From Acidobacteriota bacterium (GTDB lineage Bacteria > Acidobacteriota > Terriglobia > Terriglobales > Acidobacteriaceae), in contig JAFAUE010000248.1 of NCBI GenBank assembly GCA_019243475.1, positions 1-40,326 on the forward strand: a DNA stretch of 40,326 nucleotides, given 5' to 3'. This document shows, one piece after another, positions 1-8,717 of this stretch (positions within the stretch are counted from its first letter, which is position 1; each line of letters begins with the position of its first letter). The notes beneath the pieces were generated by a model that searched no databases, was not told the DNA's origin, and was given only the letters and a program-made list of their open reading frames with translations. A program made the position numbers and the translations under genes.

Positions 1-441
1 ATGGCGGCTCCAGGTCATAAGAGGACGTGCCAACAGACCGTGGAAGAATCGTCTGTTGAGGTCTTCAAAGATAGTCCCGAGATCGTAGGTGCGGCCCTTC
101 GCGGTCAGCAGCACCTTTCGCCCACGCTCCTGCCGCAACAAATGTGCTTTGCTGGAAACGTCCCGACGTCCGAGGTATTTGCGATACCTGGACGCATGCC
201 GAGCTTCGATGTTTTTTCCGTAGAGCTTCGAAATGAGGATGTGCGCAATCGCGTGCAGAACGTCCTTGGGTGCGCCGGAAAGCAGATCAGAAATGCGCGC
301 AAATATCACGCCTTCGCGCAGCCGAATCGTGTTGTTTATGTTCGAAAAGGCGAAAAACTCTACGCGAAATTCAGGAATTGCAGCGCGCGGACGCACTTCA
401 CGGTACGCCTTTAAGAAAATTTCCTGAAGCCGGGGGATCAC
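1..441 (-). CDS. SprT-like domain protein, N-terminal part (runs off the left edge)
   Basis: Reverse-strand frame open from about 441 to 1: (V/M)IPRLQEIFLKAYREVRPRAAIPEFRVEFFAFSNINNTIRLREGVIFARISDLLSGAPKDVLHAIAHILISKLYG...YDLGTIFEDLNRRFFHGLLARPLMTWSRH. The LNxxFFxGxLxRPxxTWS motif is typical of SprT-like metalloprotease-fold proteins. GTG start at 441 is uncertain. The listed + ORF 1..414 is antisense to it. Confidence 0.6.
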   Translation of the reverse strand, partial: MIPRLQEIFLKAYREVRPRAAIPEFRVEFFAFSNINNTIRLREGVIFARISDLLSGAPKDVLHAIAHILISKLYGKNIEARHASRYRKYLGRRDVSSKAHLLRQERGRKVLLTAKGRTYDLGTIFEDLNRRFFHGLLARPLMTWSRH

Positions 442-518
442 CTGGCAGTGAATGTAGCACGACCGACCTGAGCTCTCCTCTCTCTGGATCGCGGATGATT
501 CGATAGAATGCCTGCCTA

Positions 519-1550
519 ATGGCGCGCCTGCCAGGAACCAACCCGCTACAAACTTTTCGGAAAGTGCTCTGGATCGGTTGTGCCCTGCTGATTCTTTCCG
601 CAATTGGGACGATCGGTTTTCACCTGATTGAAGGATGGTCCTGGCTCGATAGCTTTTACATGGTTGTCATCACCTTCAGCTCCATTGGCTATGGCGAGGT
701 TCATCCATTAAGCCGTACCGGCCGCATCTTCAACGTGGGACTGATCATCTGCGGCGCCTTGGCAGTGGCTCTCGGTATCGGATCGCTTACCGAGGCTTTG
801 CTAGAATTCGAACTCCTGCAGTACTTCGGCAAGCGCAAGATGGACCGGCAAATCGCCCGGCTTTCGGGTCACTACATCATTTGCGGCGCCGGACGCGTTG
901 GCCGCAGCGCGGCCCGCGAACTCGCCAAGAAGCCTGTTCCCTTTGTTGTGGTTGAAAGAGAACAAGCGAAGGCGGAAGCGCTGGATCCCGAGTGGCTGGT
1001 CATCCATGGTGATGCAACTCAGGAAAGCACACTTCAGGCAGCACGCATCCAGGAAGCAGCTGGACTAGTCGCCGCCACCACGACCGACGCAGGCAACATT
1101 TTCATTGTGCTGAACGCGCGCAGCTTGAATCCCAAACTGAAAATTATCGCGCGTGCGAGCGAAGAGGAAGCGGCCAAGCACCTGACAAAGGCAGGAGCCA
1201 ATTCTGTGATTTCGCCATATGTCTTCGCCGGCCATTACATTGCGCAGGGACTGCTCCGCCCGAACGTGGTGGATTTCCTGACTCTCACGACAGGCAGGGA
1301 CGGCCGGCACGACATGGTGATCGAGGAGATCGCGATCGGCGCCAGCTCACCCCTCGCGGGAACCACCATCGGACAGTCTGGAATCCATCGCGACTATGGC
1401 GTGATTGTGCTGGCCATCAAGCATCCAGGAGGCGAGACACGTTTCAACCCGCAGGCGCGCGATGAGATCGGCGCCGGTGATTGCCTCATCGCGATGGGCG
1501 AGCCAAGCAACATGTCGAACTTGGAACTCGCGGCTGCCGAGCAGCAATGA
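519..1550 (+). CDS. Potassium channel family protein with TrkA-N/TrkA-C (RCK) domains
   Basis: Pore motif FSSIGYGEVHPLSRTGR, then Rossmann motif HYIICGAGRVGRSAARELAKK and a TrkA-C-like tail. Confidence 0.85.
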   Translation: MARLPGTNPLQTFRKVLWIGCALLILSAIGTIGFHLIEGWSWLDSFYMVVITFSSIGYGEVHPLSRTGRIFNVGLIICGALAVALGIGSLTEALLEFELLQYFGKRKMDRQIARLSGHYIICGAGRVGRSAARELAKKPVPFVVVEREQAKAEALDPEWLVIHGDATQESTLQAARIQEAAGLVAATTTDAGNIFIVLNARSLNPKLKIIARASEEEAAKHLTKAGANSVISPYVFAGHYIAQGLLRPNVVDFLTLTTGRDGRHDMVIEEIAIGASSPLAGTTIGQSGIHRDYGVIVLAIKHPGGETRFNPQARDEIGAGDCLIAMGEPSNMSNLELAAAEQQ

Positions 1551-3121
1551 AAATCGTTACCGCCGCGGAGATGGGCGAGATCGACCGCCTGACCACCGTT
1601 AAATATGGCATCGCTGCGCAGACCCTCATGGAAAGCGCGGGCGAATGCGTTTCCCGTTTTATTCTCAGTTTCTTTTCGGGAAGGCAACGCATTACGGTCG
1701 TCTGTGGCAAAGGAAACAATGGCGGAGATGGCATGGTTGCGGCTCGCCGTCTTCACGAACAAGGTAAGGACGTTGTCGTCGTACTGCTTGGCCGTCCCGA
1801 GGAAACGAAGGGCGACGCAAAGCACAATCTGGAGCGGCTTCCCTTTCCTCCGGTGAGTGTTCTTTCCGAGTTGGAGCTCGAGCTGCACAAGTCGTTACTC
1901 CTGAACACCGATCTCATTGTCGACGCGATCTTTGGCACAGGTTTTCGACCACCGCTGCCGCCGCTGGCAGCCACATTCATCGGACTGATTGCGAACTCCG
2001 ACGTGCCCGTAGTCTCGGCTGATCTACCATCGGGAGTCGACGCGGACTCATTGACGGTCGAGCAACCAGGAGCCTGCCGATCAGATGCAATTGTCACTTT
2101 CACTGCTCTAAAGCCGTCCCTGGTTTTTACTGCTCTCACGCGCGGACCTATTGTGGTACACGCGATCGGGTCGCCCGAAGAAATTGTCCAGTCCAAACTT
2201 GGCCTCGAATGGAATTCGCCGCCAAACATTCTTCGCAGCCAACGGCCCCTGAATTCCCACAAAGGGCTATATGGCCACGCTCTTGTCATAGGCGGCTCAC
2301 TGGGAAAGTCGGGAGCGCCTTCGATGTCGTCGCTCGCCGCACTGCGAGTCGGAGCGGGATTGGTGACCTGCGCGGCGCCAAAGAGCATTCTCCCTATCAT
2401 CGCGGGTTATGCGCCGGAGCTGATGACCGAGGCTCTCGACGAATGCCAAGGCGGAACTCTGTCAGTCGATGCGTTGGAAGAGCCGATGGCAAAAGGCTTG
2501 CTTGCAGGCAAGACGGTTGTCGGCATCGGTCCCGGACTGGGACAAGACGAGGATACGCAGCGCGCCATTCGCCGGTTCGCCGCACGGTGTGAAGTGCCGC
2601 TGGTTATCGATGCCGATGGACTGAATGCCTTCGCGGGTCAGGCAAAACTTCTCGACGGAAGCAAGCGTCCGTTAGTTCTGACGCCGCATCCTGGAGAGAT
2701 GTCGCGTCTGAGCGGCTTAAAAGTGGCGGAGATCGAGGCGAATCGGGTCGAGATTGGGCGGCGCTTTGCCCAGGAGCATCAGGTCATTCTCGTGCTAAAG
2801 GGCTGGCGCACGCTGATCGCTGATCAGGTTGGAACTGTCTGGGTGAACACCACGGGCAATCCGGGCTTGGCCAAAGGCGGCAGCGGCGACGTTCTTACCG
2901 GCCTGGTAACGGGGCTGATTGCGCAGTTTCCCGATTCGGTACTCGAAGCAGTTCGCGCGGCAGTCTATCTGCATGGTTTAGCGGCCGACCTCACTTTACA
3001 AACCCAGACCGAGCGCACGATGTTGGCCACAGACATTTTGTTGGCGCTGCCGGACGCGCTGCGCGCAATTCGCAAATATGAAGACTTCACCTGGATCCAG
3101 CGGGGCGAGACGGACCGGTGA
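1547..3121 (+). CDS. nnr: Bifunctional NAD(P)H-hydrate epimerase / ADP-dependent NAD(P)H-hydrate dehydratase
   Basis: YjeF_N (VCGKGNNGGDGMVAARRL; DAIFGTGF) plus carbohydrate-kinase-like domain (VIDADGLNAF, LTPHPGEMSRL, KGGSGDVLTG). Start taken as ATG 1547, overlapping the upstream stop as ATGA. Confidence 0.9.
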   Translation: MKIVTAAEMGEIDRLTTVKYGIAAQTLMESAGECVSRFILSFFSGRQRITVVCGKGNNGGDGMVAARRLHEQGKDVVVVLLGRPEETKGDAKHNLERLPFPPVSVLSELELELHKSLLLNTDLIVDAIFGTGFRPPLPPLAATFIGLIANSDVPVVSADLPSGVDADSLTVEQPGACRSDAIVTFTALKPSLVFTALTRGPIVVHAIGSPEEIVQSKLGLEWNSPPNILRSQRPLNSHKGLYGHALVIGGSLGKSGAPSMSSLAALRVGAGLVTCAAPKSILPIIAGYAPELMTEALDECQGGTLSVDALEEPMAKGLLAGKTVVGIGPGLGQDEDTQRAIRRFAARCEVPLVIDADGLNAFAGQAKLLDGSKRPLVLTPHPGEMSRLSGLKVAEIEANRVEIGRRFAQEHQVILVLKGWRTLIADQVGTVWVNTTGNPGLAKGGSGDVLTGLVTGLIAQFPDSVLEAVRAAVYLHGLAADLTLQTQTERTMLATDILLALPDALRAIRKYEDFTWIQRGETDR

Positions 3122-3564
3122 CCACGCACCGCGACTTCTCCTCCAATTCGCCGGAACAAACCATAGCCGCCGGACGCGAGCTCGCCCGTTTTCTTCAACC
3201 AGGTCAGCTAATCGCCCTGCGCGGCGATCTGGGCTCCGGCAAGACGACTATCGTAAAGGGCATTGCCGAAGGCCTTAACGCCGGACTGCGGGAGAGCGTC
3301 ACGAGTCCTACGTTCACGCTCGTGCACGAATATCGCGGACCCTCCATTACGGTGTTCCATATTGATCTGTACCGGATTGAAACTGAACGCGAACTCCTGA
3401 CTGTCGGCATCGACGATCTGCGTGCGGAACCCAGTGCGCTTTTATTGATCGAATGGGCAGACAAATTTCCCAGCGTCCAGCAAGACAGCGATGCTGAAAT
3501 CGTGCTCGAGCGAACCGCAGATCGCGAACGCAAGGTTACGTATCGGTGGCATTCGAGACGATGA
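3118..3564 (+). CDS. tsaE: tRNA threonylcarbamoyladenosine biosynthesis ATPase TsaE
   Basis: GDLGSGKTTIVKGIAEGL Walker A; SPTFTLVHEYRG; HIDLYRIE; IEWADKF. GTG start overlaps the nnr stop (GTGA). Confidence 0.9.
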   Translation: MTTHRDFSSNSPEQTIAAGRELARFLQPGQLIALRGDLGSGKTTIVKGIAEGLNAGLRESVTSPTFTLVHEYRGPSITVFHIDLYRIETERELLTVGIDDLRAEPSALLLIEWADKFPSVQQDSDAEIVLERTADRERKVTYRWHSRR

Positions 3565-3573
3565 AGCAGCTTA

Positions 3574-3630
3574 CGCACCAGCGGCAAGAGCTTCTCGAGT
3601 TAAAGTGAAGCTACTCCTGCCGCCGGTGCG
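3574..3630. terminator. Nested inverted repeat between convergent genes, putative bidirectional terminator
   Basis: CGCACCAGCGGCA (3574-3586) pairs with TGCCGCCGGTGCG (3618-3630) with one mismatch; inner stem AGCTTC (3589-3594) / GAAGCT (3607-3612). Confidence 0.5.
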
Positions 3631-3656
3631 AAGTCACTGATCGTTTTCAGCCGCTT

Positions 3657-3995
3657 TTACAGTAATTTGACTGTAGTGACCTTCAGAGTATCGCCCTGCA
3701 CGTCTCCGCTGACATCGACACGAAGGTGGTCTTCTTTCTTGGAACTCTTGATTGCGGCGAGGACCTTCTGATTGCCGGCTGAATCGAACTTAAGGAATTT
3801 CTTATCACTCGTGATGATTCCGAACCCGCCGCCCTGACACGCAATGGCACAGGCTTTGGTGTGCGCATCGGGATTGTCCGCCACCTTCTTAGAGCACATC
3901 GTGTCCACAACGGGAACATTGTTGAACGTCTGCTCCGCGCAGAAAGCAGGGATGGTAAAGGCCAGAAGTAATGCAAGCGAAGTCAATCGTTTCAT
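3657..3995 (-). CDS. Small secreted protein of unknown function with Cys residues (MCSKK...HTKACAIAC)
   Basis: Signal peptide MKRLTSLALLLAFTIPAFCAEQ; short mature domain ending KVTTVKLL; starts 26 nt after the doxX-like stop. Confidence 0.75.
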   Translation of the reverse strand: MKRLTSLALLLAFTIPAFCAEQTFNNVPVVDTMCSKKVADNPDAHTKACAIACQGGGFGIITSDKKFLKFDSAGNQKVLAAIKSSKKEDHLRVDVSGDVQGDTLKVTTVKLL

Positions 3996-4020
3996 TTTGT
4001 TTTCTCCTTTTTCTAAAAGG

Positions 4021-4449
4021 CTATGCGACTGCGACCCCTTGAGATCGCTGCGCAAGATTGTCCGTGAGTTCTTCGCGTATAGTCGTGAGCTGCGATAGAA
4101 CGAATGCACTCACGGCAAGTTCGACGTCGCGCACTGCGATGTCATAGAACATTCCCGTGGTTAGCAGATTGATGGAAATTCCCAACAGCCAAAGCATCAC
4201 AACGTAGCTGCCCATCTTGGTCCACCGGCTCAGCACCACGATGCCGGCGAATACTTCGATCACCCCCACAACATGCATGAATGTCGCTGGGGTAACCGGG
4301 ACCACTTTCGTTGCCAGGGGACTGAGATACATCTCCCAGTTGGCAATCTTGTCAAAGAACTTATCCAGACCTGCAACGATGGGGCCTACCCCAAAACAGA
4401 TCCTCAGGGCCCACCACGCGGTATTGAGTCGATTATCGAAGCGCTTCAT
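4021..4449 (-). CDS. DoxX-family membrane protein
   Basis: LRICFGVGPIVAGLDKFFDKIANWEMY and several hydrophobic helices; start at MKRFDN with upstream GGAGGAGC-type RBS. Confidence 0.75.
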   Translation of the reverse strand: MKRFDNRLNTAWWALRICFGVGPIVAGLDKFFDKIANWEMYLSPLATKVVPVTPATFMHVVGVIEVFAGIVVLSRWTKMGSYVVMLWLLGISINLLTTGMFYDIAVRDVELAVSAFVLSQLTTIREELTDNLAQRSQGVAVA

Positions 4450-4464
4450 TGCTCCTCCTGCCGA

Positions 4465-4494
4465 AATGGAGTTGCCAGGCAGCAAATGGTTACA
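4465..4494 (-). promoter_or_regulatory. Candidate ECF-type promoter element facing doxX
   Basis: Reverse complement reads TGTAACC ATTTGCTGCCTGGCAA CTCCATT; same motif and spacing as the + strand element. It overlaps sequence close to the doxX start (4449), so the leader would be short. Confidence 0.45.
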
Positions 4495-4544
4495 ACCTCC
4501 TTCCAGGAAACATCTGTAACCTTTTTCAAGCATGGTGCTCTATT
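4488..4544 (+). promoter_or_regulatory. Candidate divergent ECF-type promoter region (+ strand element TGTAACC-N16-CTCTATT at 4515-4544)
   Basis: TGTAACC at 4515-4521, 16-nt spacer, CTCTATT at 4538-4544. The mirror element TGTAACC-N16-CTCCATT lies on the minus strand from 4494 to 4465. Confidence 0.5.
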
Positions 4545-4591
4545 GTTTCGGGGACCTACACTCGAGGAAGGACTAGGGGTTCAGGCACAGA

Positions 4592-5266
4592 ATGGAGCAG
4601 ACTGCAGTCTTAGAAACATCCGACTCGCGGGCCTTGTCAGACCAAGAGGTGATCGCGCGGGTGCTCGCAGGCGAAACCGCACTGTACGAGATCATCATGC
4701 GCCGCTACAACCAGCGGCTCTATCGGGCAGTGCGCTCTGTGCTCCGCGACGAGGACGAAGTCGAGGACGTGATGCAGGACGCGTACGTGCGCGCCTATCG
4801 CCATCTCGCAGATTTCGAAGGACGGTCCCTGTTCTCCACGTGGCTGCTCCGCATCGCGCTACATGAAGCCTTCGCGCGCAAACGGCGCAGCAATCGCCTG
4901 CAGCCTCTAAATGAAAATCCAGAAGGAGTAGATATGCTTCCGGCCACGACCATTGACCCCGAGCAGCAAGCCTCGCGAGGCGAACTCGCCCATCTGCTGG
5001 AGAGCACCATTTCGGGCCTGCCGGAACAGTTCCGTACGGTGATCATGCTGCGCGACATCGAAGAGCTCAGCACTGCGGAGACGGCGGCGGCCCTGAACAT
5101 CTCCGAGGAAAACGTGAAAACTCGTCTCCATCGCGGACGCGCCATGGTTCGCCGCACACTATTCGAGAAGGTCGGCAGCGACGCTCCGCAGGCCTTTGTT
5201 TTCATGGGCGCACGGTGCGACCGCGTAGTAGGTCGAGTGATGGAACTGCTCGAGATCCCCGACTAG
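4592..5266 (+). CDS. RNA polymerase ECF-type sigma factor
   Basis: Region 2 (EDEVEDVMQDAYVRAYRHLADFEGRSLFSTWLLRIALHEA) and region 4 (LPEQFRTVIMLRDIEELSTAETAAALNISEENVKTRLHRGRAMVR). Confidence 0.92.
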   Translation: MEQTAVLETSDSRALSDQEVIARVLAGETALYEIIMRRYNQRLYRAVRSVLRDEDEVEDVMQDAYVRAYRHLADFEGRSLFSTWLLRIALHEAFARKRRSNRLQPLNENPEGVDMLPATTIDPEQQASRGELAHLLESTISGLPEQFRTVIMLRDIEELSTAETAAALNISEENVKTRLHRGRAMVRRTLFEKVGSDAPQAFVFMGARCDRVVGRVMELLEIPD

Positions 5267-5275
5267 TCCGGTTTT

Positions 5276-5305
5276 AGCGGACCGACGGCAGTCCGCCGCT
5301 TTTTC
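5276..5305 (+). terminator. Putative rho-independent terminator after the sigma factor gene
   Basis: GCGGAC-cgacggca-GTCCGC stem followed by CGCTTTTT. Confidence 0.6.
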
Positions 5306-5427
5306 TCTCAAGCCTTTTGCTTTAACTCTTCAGAAACATCACCTTAGACCGCATCATTTTCTATCCGGGACGGCGAAAATAAGGCTAAAATCCGTCCCTA
5401 TAGTGTTCCCCAATTCCCAAGGCAGTT

Positions 5428-8292
5428 ATGGCCGATTTTAAGGGCGGCTCGGGCCCCGGATTTAATCGAGGTGTCGGCGCACCCACTGCGGTGAGTTCAT
5501 CAGGGTCGAGCGCGTCGGGGTCGGCCCCTGCCCGCGGTCCAGCCGGAAGCGCGCTGCAGATCGGCGACGTGCTCGCCGACCGCTATCGGATTCTCGATCT
5601 GCTCGGCCAGGGCGGCATGGGGGCGGTTTACAAAGCGGAAGACCTGAAACTTTCACGCTTTGTCGCCGTGAAAGTGATCCGGCGAGAACTCGCTGCCGAC
5701 CCGTCCGTGATGCAGCGATTCCGGCAGGAACTGATCCTCGCCCGCGACGTCACCCACCAGAACGTAATTCGACTTTATGACATCGGCGAAGCCAACGCCG
5801 TCGATTTCATCACCATGGAGTTCGTCGATGGCGAAGACCTCAGCACCATGCTGGCCCGCAAAGGGAAGCTCTCGCCGGACGAAGCTGCGGACATCGTCTC
5901 GCAAATCTGCGCCGGGCTGCAGGCGGCACACGCGAAAGGCATCATCCATCGGGATCTGAAGCCCGGCAACATCCTGCGCGAGAACACAGGCCGCATCGTT
6001 GTCATGGACTTCGGTCTGGCGCGCACGCTGGAAACCGAAAGCATGACGCGCTCTGGCGCGCTTGTCGGAACCTTTGAGTACATGTCGCCTGAGCAGGCGC
6101 AGAACGCGAGTATCGACGCGCGTTCGGACCTGTACACCGTCGGGCTGATTTTCTACGAGCTGCTCACTGGAGACCGTCCATTTCGCGCAGAGAGCGCGAT
6201 TGCTAGTTTGCTCATGCGCACTCAACAGCGCGCCAAGCCTCCGAGCACGCACGATTCGTCGATTCCTAAAGGCATAAGCGGAATTTGCGAAAAGTGCCTG
6301 GAGATCACTCCCGCAAGCCGATACCAGAGTGCCGGAGAATTAGTTGCGGAAATCGCAAATTGGAAGTCACCGGCGCCGGTTCGCGTTCAGTCGAAGTGGC
6401 CCTTATTCGCGATCGTTGGAGCACTGGTAGTAGCAGTTGCGGCGATTGCGGCCTTATTGTTCCTGCGTCCTAAGACGGCAGCAACCGCGCAGCATGCGCC
6501 CGTGAGCGTGCTGGTCGCCGACTTCAGCAACCAAACCGGCGATTCCGTCTTTGACGGCACACTCGAACCGATGTTCAACCTGGCGTTGGAAGGGGCGTCG
6601 TTCGTCAATGCTTTTGATCGCAGCCTGGCGCGCACGCTCGCGCTGAAACTTCCGAAACCATCTGCCGGACTCGACGAGGAGCACGCCCGCCTTGTCGCGA
6701 TTAGCCAAGGTGTGAGTACCGTCGTTACGGGCGAACTGACCCGGCACGGCTCCGGCTACAGCATTTCTACAAAGGCCGTGGATGCCGTTACGGGAAAGGT
6801 TCTCGCGACCAATGACATCAACGCCGCTAACAAAGACGAGGTCGTCAGCAAGATTCCCAACCTCGCAGCGCCGATCCGCAAAGCTCTTGGCGACACCACT
6901 CCGGCATCGGTTCAGTTTGAAGAAGTCGCAGGGGGCTTCACCGCCGACTCGCTCGAAGCGCTGCATGAGAACGCGATCGGAGTCGAGCAGCAGTTTGCCG
7001 GGAAATTCGACGAGGCATTCCAGTCCTTCCAGAAAGCGACCGAACTCGACCCGAAATTCGCGGGCGCGTATACCGGCATGGTGGCGATGGCGCAGAATCT
7101 CGGACGCCCGCAAGACGCCGAGAAGTACATGAAGCTCGCAATGGAGCACGTCGATCGCATGACTGATCGCGAGCGCTATCGCAGTCGCGGGCTCTATTAC
7201 CTCAGCACCGGCGACTCGAAAAAGTGCGTCGAGGAGTACAACCAGCTGGTCAGCCGATATCCCGCCGACCGCGTCGGACAAAACAACCTCGCCAGCTGCT
7301 ACACATCGCTGCGGGACGCTCCCAAGGCTTTGGAAGCCGCGCGCAAGGCAGTGGAGATCGTTCCTAAGGGCGTGGGACCGCGGCTGAATCTGGCGTTCAT
7401 CAGCGTCTTCGCCGGCGACTTTGCCAGCGGGGAGAAAGAAACCCGCGCCGCGCTCGACATCAATCCCGCCGCACAGCTGGGCTCTCTGCCGCTTGCCGAA
7501 GCGCAGCTAGGCGAAGGACAACTTCAGAACGCAGCTCAGAGCTATCACAAGCTCGAGACCGACCCGCTGGGCAAATCCGTCGCCAGCTCTGGACTCGCGG
7601 ATCTGGCCGCGTACGAAGGCCGTCATTCCGAATCCGCGCACCTTCTCGAGCAAGGTGCCAACACCGATTTGGCGGCGAAGATGCCCGATAACGCCGCGAG
7701 AAAGTTTGTCGCGCTAGCGGAGGAAGATATTCAGCTCGGACGCAAGCCGGCGGCCCTCGCGGCGGTCGACAAAGCACTGGCCGGCAGCAAATCTGTGCCG
7801 ATCAGATTCTTAGCCGCGCGGGTTTACGTCGAAGCAGGAGACACCGCCAAAGCGCAGAAACTCTCCGACGATCTCTCCGGGGAACTCACTGCCGAGCCGC
7901 AGGCCTACGGCAAGATCATCGCGGGCATGCTGGCGTTGAAGAAAGACGATTCGCGCGCCGCCATCAAGAACATCACCGACGCGCAGGCACTGCTCGACAC
8001 CTGGATCGGCCGCTTCGAACTTGGCCGCGCTTATCTTGAAGCCGGCGCATTCACCGACGCCGACTCAGAATTCGACCGCTGCAACAAGCGTCGCGGAGAA
8101 GCCATGGAGCTGTTCATGGACAACGTTCCCACGTACTCTTACTTCCCCCTGGTTTACTACTATCAGGGACGGGTCCGGGAAGGCATGAAGAGCGAGGGCT
8201 TTGTCGATTTCTATAAGACCTACCTCAGCCTGCGCGGGGCCGCCAACGAAGATCCGCTGCTCGCAGACATCCGCCATCGCGTCTCCCAGTAG
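5428..8292 (+). CDS. Serine/threonine protein kinase with C-terminal TPR region
   Basis: LGQGGMGAVYKAED, VAVKVI, IIHRDLKPGNIL, DFGLAR, GTFEYMSPEQ; TM segment LFAIVGALVVAVAAIAALLFL; TPR-like repeats in the extracytoplasmic part. Confidence 0.92.
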   Translation: MADFKGGSGPGFNRGVGAPTAVSSSGSSASGSAPARGPAGSALQIGDVLADRYRILDLLGQGGMGAVYKAEDLKLSRFVAVKVIRRELAADPSVMQRFRQELILARDVTHQNVIRLYDIGEANAVDFITMEFVDGEDLSTMLARKGKLSPDEAADIVSQICAGLQAAHAKGIIHRDLKPGNILRENTGRIVVMDFGLARTLETESMTRSGALVGTFEYMSPEQAQNASIDARSDLYTVGLIFYELLTGDRPFRAESAIASLLMRTQQRAKPPSTHDSSIPKGISGICEKCLEITPASRYQSAGELVAEIANWKSPAPVRVQSKWPLFAIVGALVVAVAAIAALLFLRPKTAATAQHAPVSVLVADFSNQTGDSVFDGTLEPMFNLALEGASFVNAFDRSLARTLALKLPKPSAGLDEEHARLVAISQGVSTVVTGELTRHGSGYSISTKAVDAVTGKVLATNDINAANKDEVVSKIPNLAAPIRKALGDTTPASVQFEEVAGGFTADSLEALHENAIGVEQQFAGKFDEAFQSFQKATELDPKFAGAYTGMVAMAQNLGRPQDAEKYMKLAMEHVDRMTDRERYRSRGLYYLSTGDSKKCVEEYNQLVSRYPADRVGQNNLASCYTSLRDAPKALEAARKAVEIVPKGVGPRLNLAFISVFAGDFASGEKETRAALDINPAAQLGSLPLAEAQLGEGQLQNAAQSYHKLETDPLGKSVASSGLADLAAYEGRHSESAHLLEQGANTDLAAKMPDNAARKFVALAEEDIQLGRKPAALAAVDKALAGSKSVPIRFLAARVYVEAGDTAKAQKLSDDLSGELTAEPQAYGKIIAGMLALKKDDSRAAIKNITDAQALLDTWIGRFELGRAYLEAGAFTDADSEFDRCNKRRGEAMELFMDNVPTYSYFPLVYYYQGRVREGMKSEGFVDFYKTYLSLRGAANEDPLLADIRHRVSQ

Positions 8293-8333
8293 GCCGTCAA
8301 ACTGCCTCCAGAACCGAATTCCGACGGCCGCCA

Positions 8334-8369
8334 AAATTCCCTGGTTGAGGGAATTTCTGAGGGAATTTT
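8334..8369. repeat. Inverted repeat AAATTCCCT-ggttg-AGGGAATTT with alternative distal arm AGGGAATTTT
   Basis: Perfect 9-bp stem 8334-8342 / 8348-8356; alternative 10-bp arm at 8360-8369 pairs with 8333-8342. Confidence 0.6.
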
Positions 8370-8544
8370 CGAAGTCGCCGGACAGATTTCTCGCGTTTCT
8401 GCCCAAAATCCGCAGATTCTTGCGGTAGCTGAGGGAATGGCTCAGGGAATTGCGGGAATTTCGGCCAATCGTTTTGAATCCAGACAACTTGCACGCCATA
8501 AATGCTGGAAGTTTTACGGCCGATCTGGGAATTAGCAGGGAATT
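8348..8544. repeat. Cluster of GGGAATT short direct repeats downstream of the kinase gene
   Basis: GGGAATT at 8349, 8361, 8445, 8454, 8527 and 8538, plus GGGAATG at 8433 and an inverted copy (AATTCCC) at about 8335. Confidence 0.6.
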
Positions 8545-8717
8545 TCGATGTTCACTGTAGGGGTAGCTTTTGCCAGATGCCCGCACCTGAGTTAAGAGAA
8601 ATTAGACCCGCTCTTTGCATGCCTAAGCGCGCGATACTTTGCGGGTCGCGGCACTGGCCTTCGTCTTTTGTCTCAGCCCGTGGAAGATGGGTCTGCGTTA
8701 TTCCCAACCTCATCTGA

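Noticed and set aside
1-414. + strand ORF of 137 aa at the left edge
   Set aside because: Antisense to a better-supported SprT-like reading frame on the minus strand; no recognisable motif.
4273-4866. 197-aa + strand ORF over the doxX/sigma intergenic region
   Set aside because: Overlaps the divergent promoter region and is out of frame with the sigma factor; Arg-rich shadow translation.
6454-7281. 275-aa minus-strand ORF inside the kinase gene
   Set aside because: Fully antisense to a clear kinase-TPR coding sequence.
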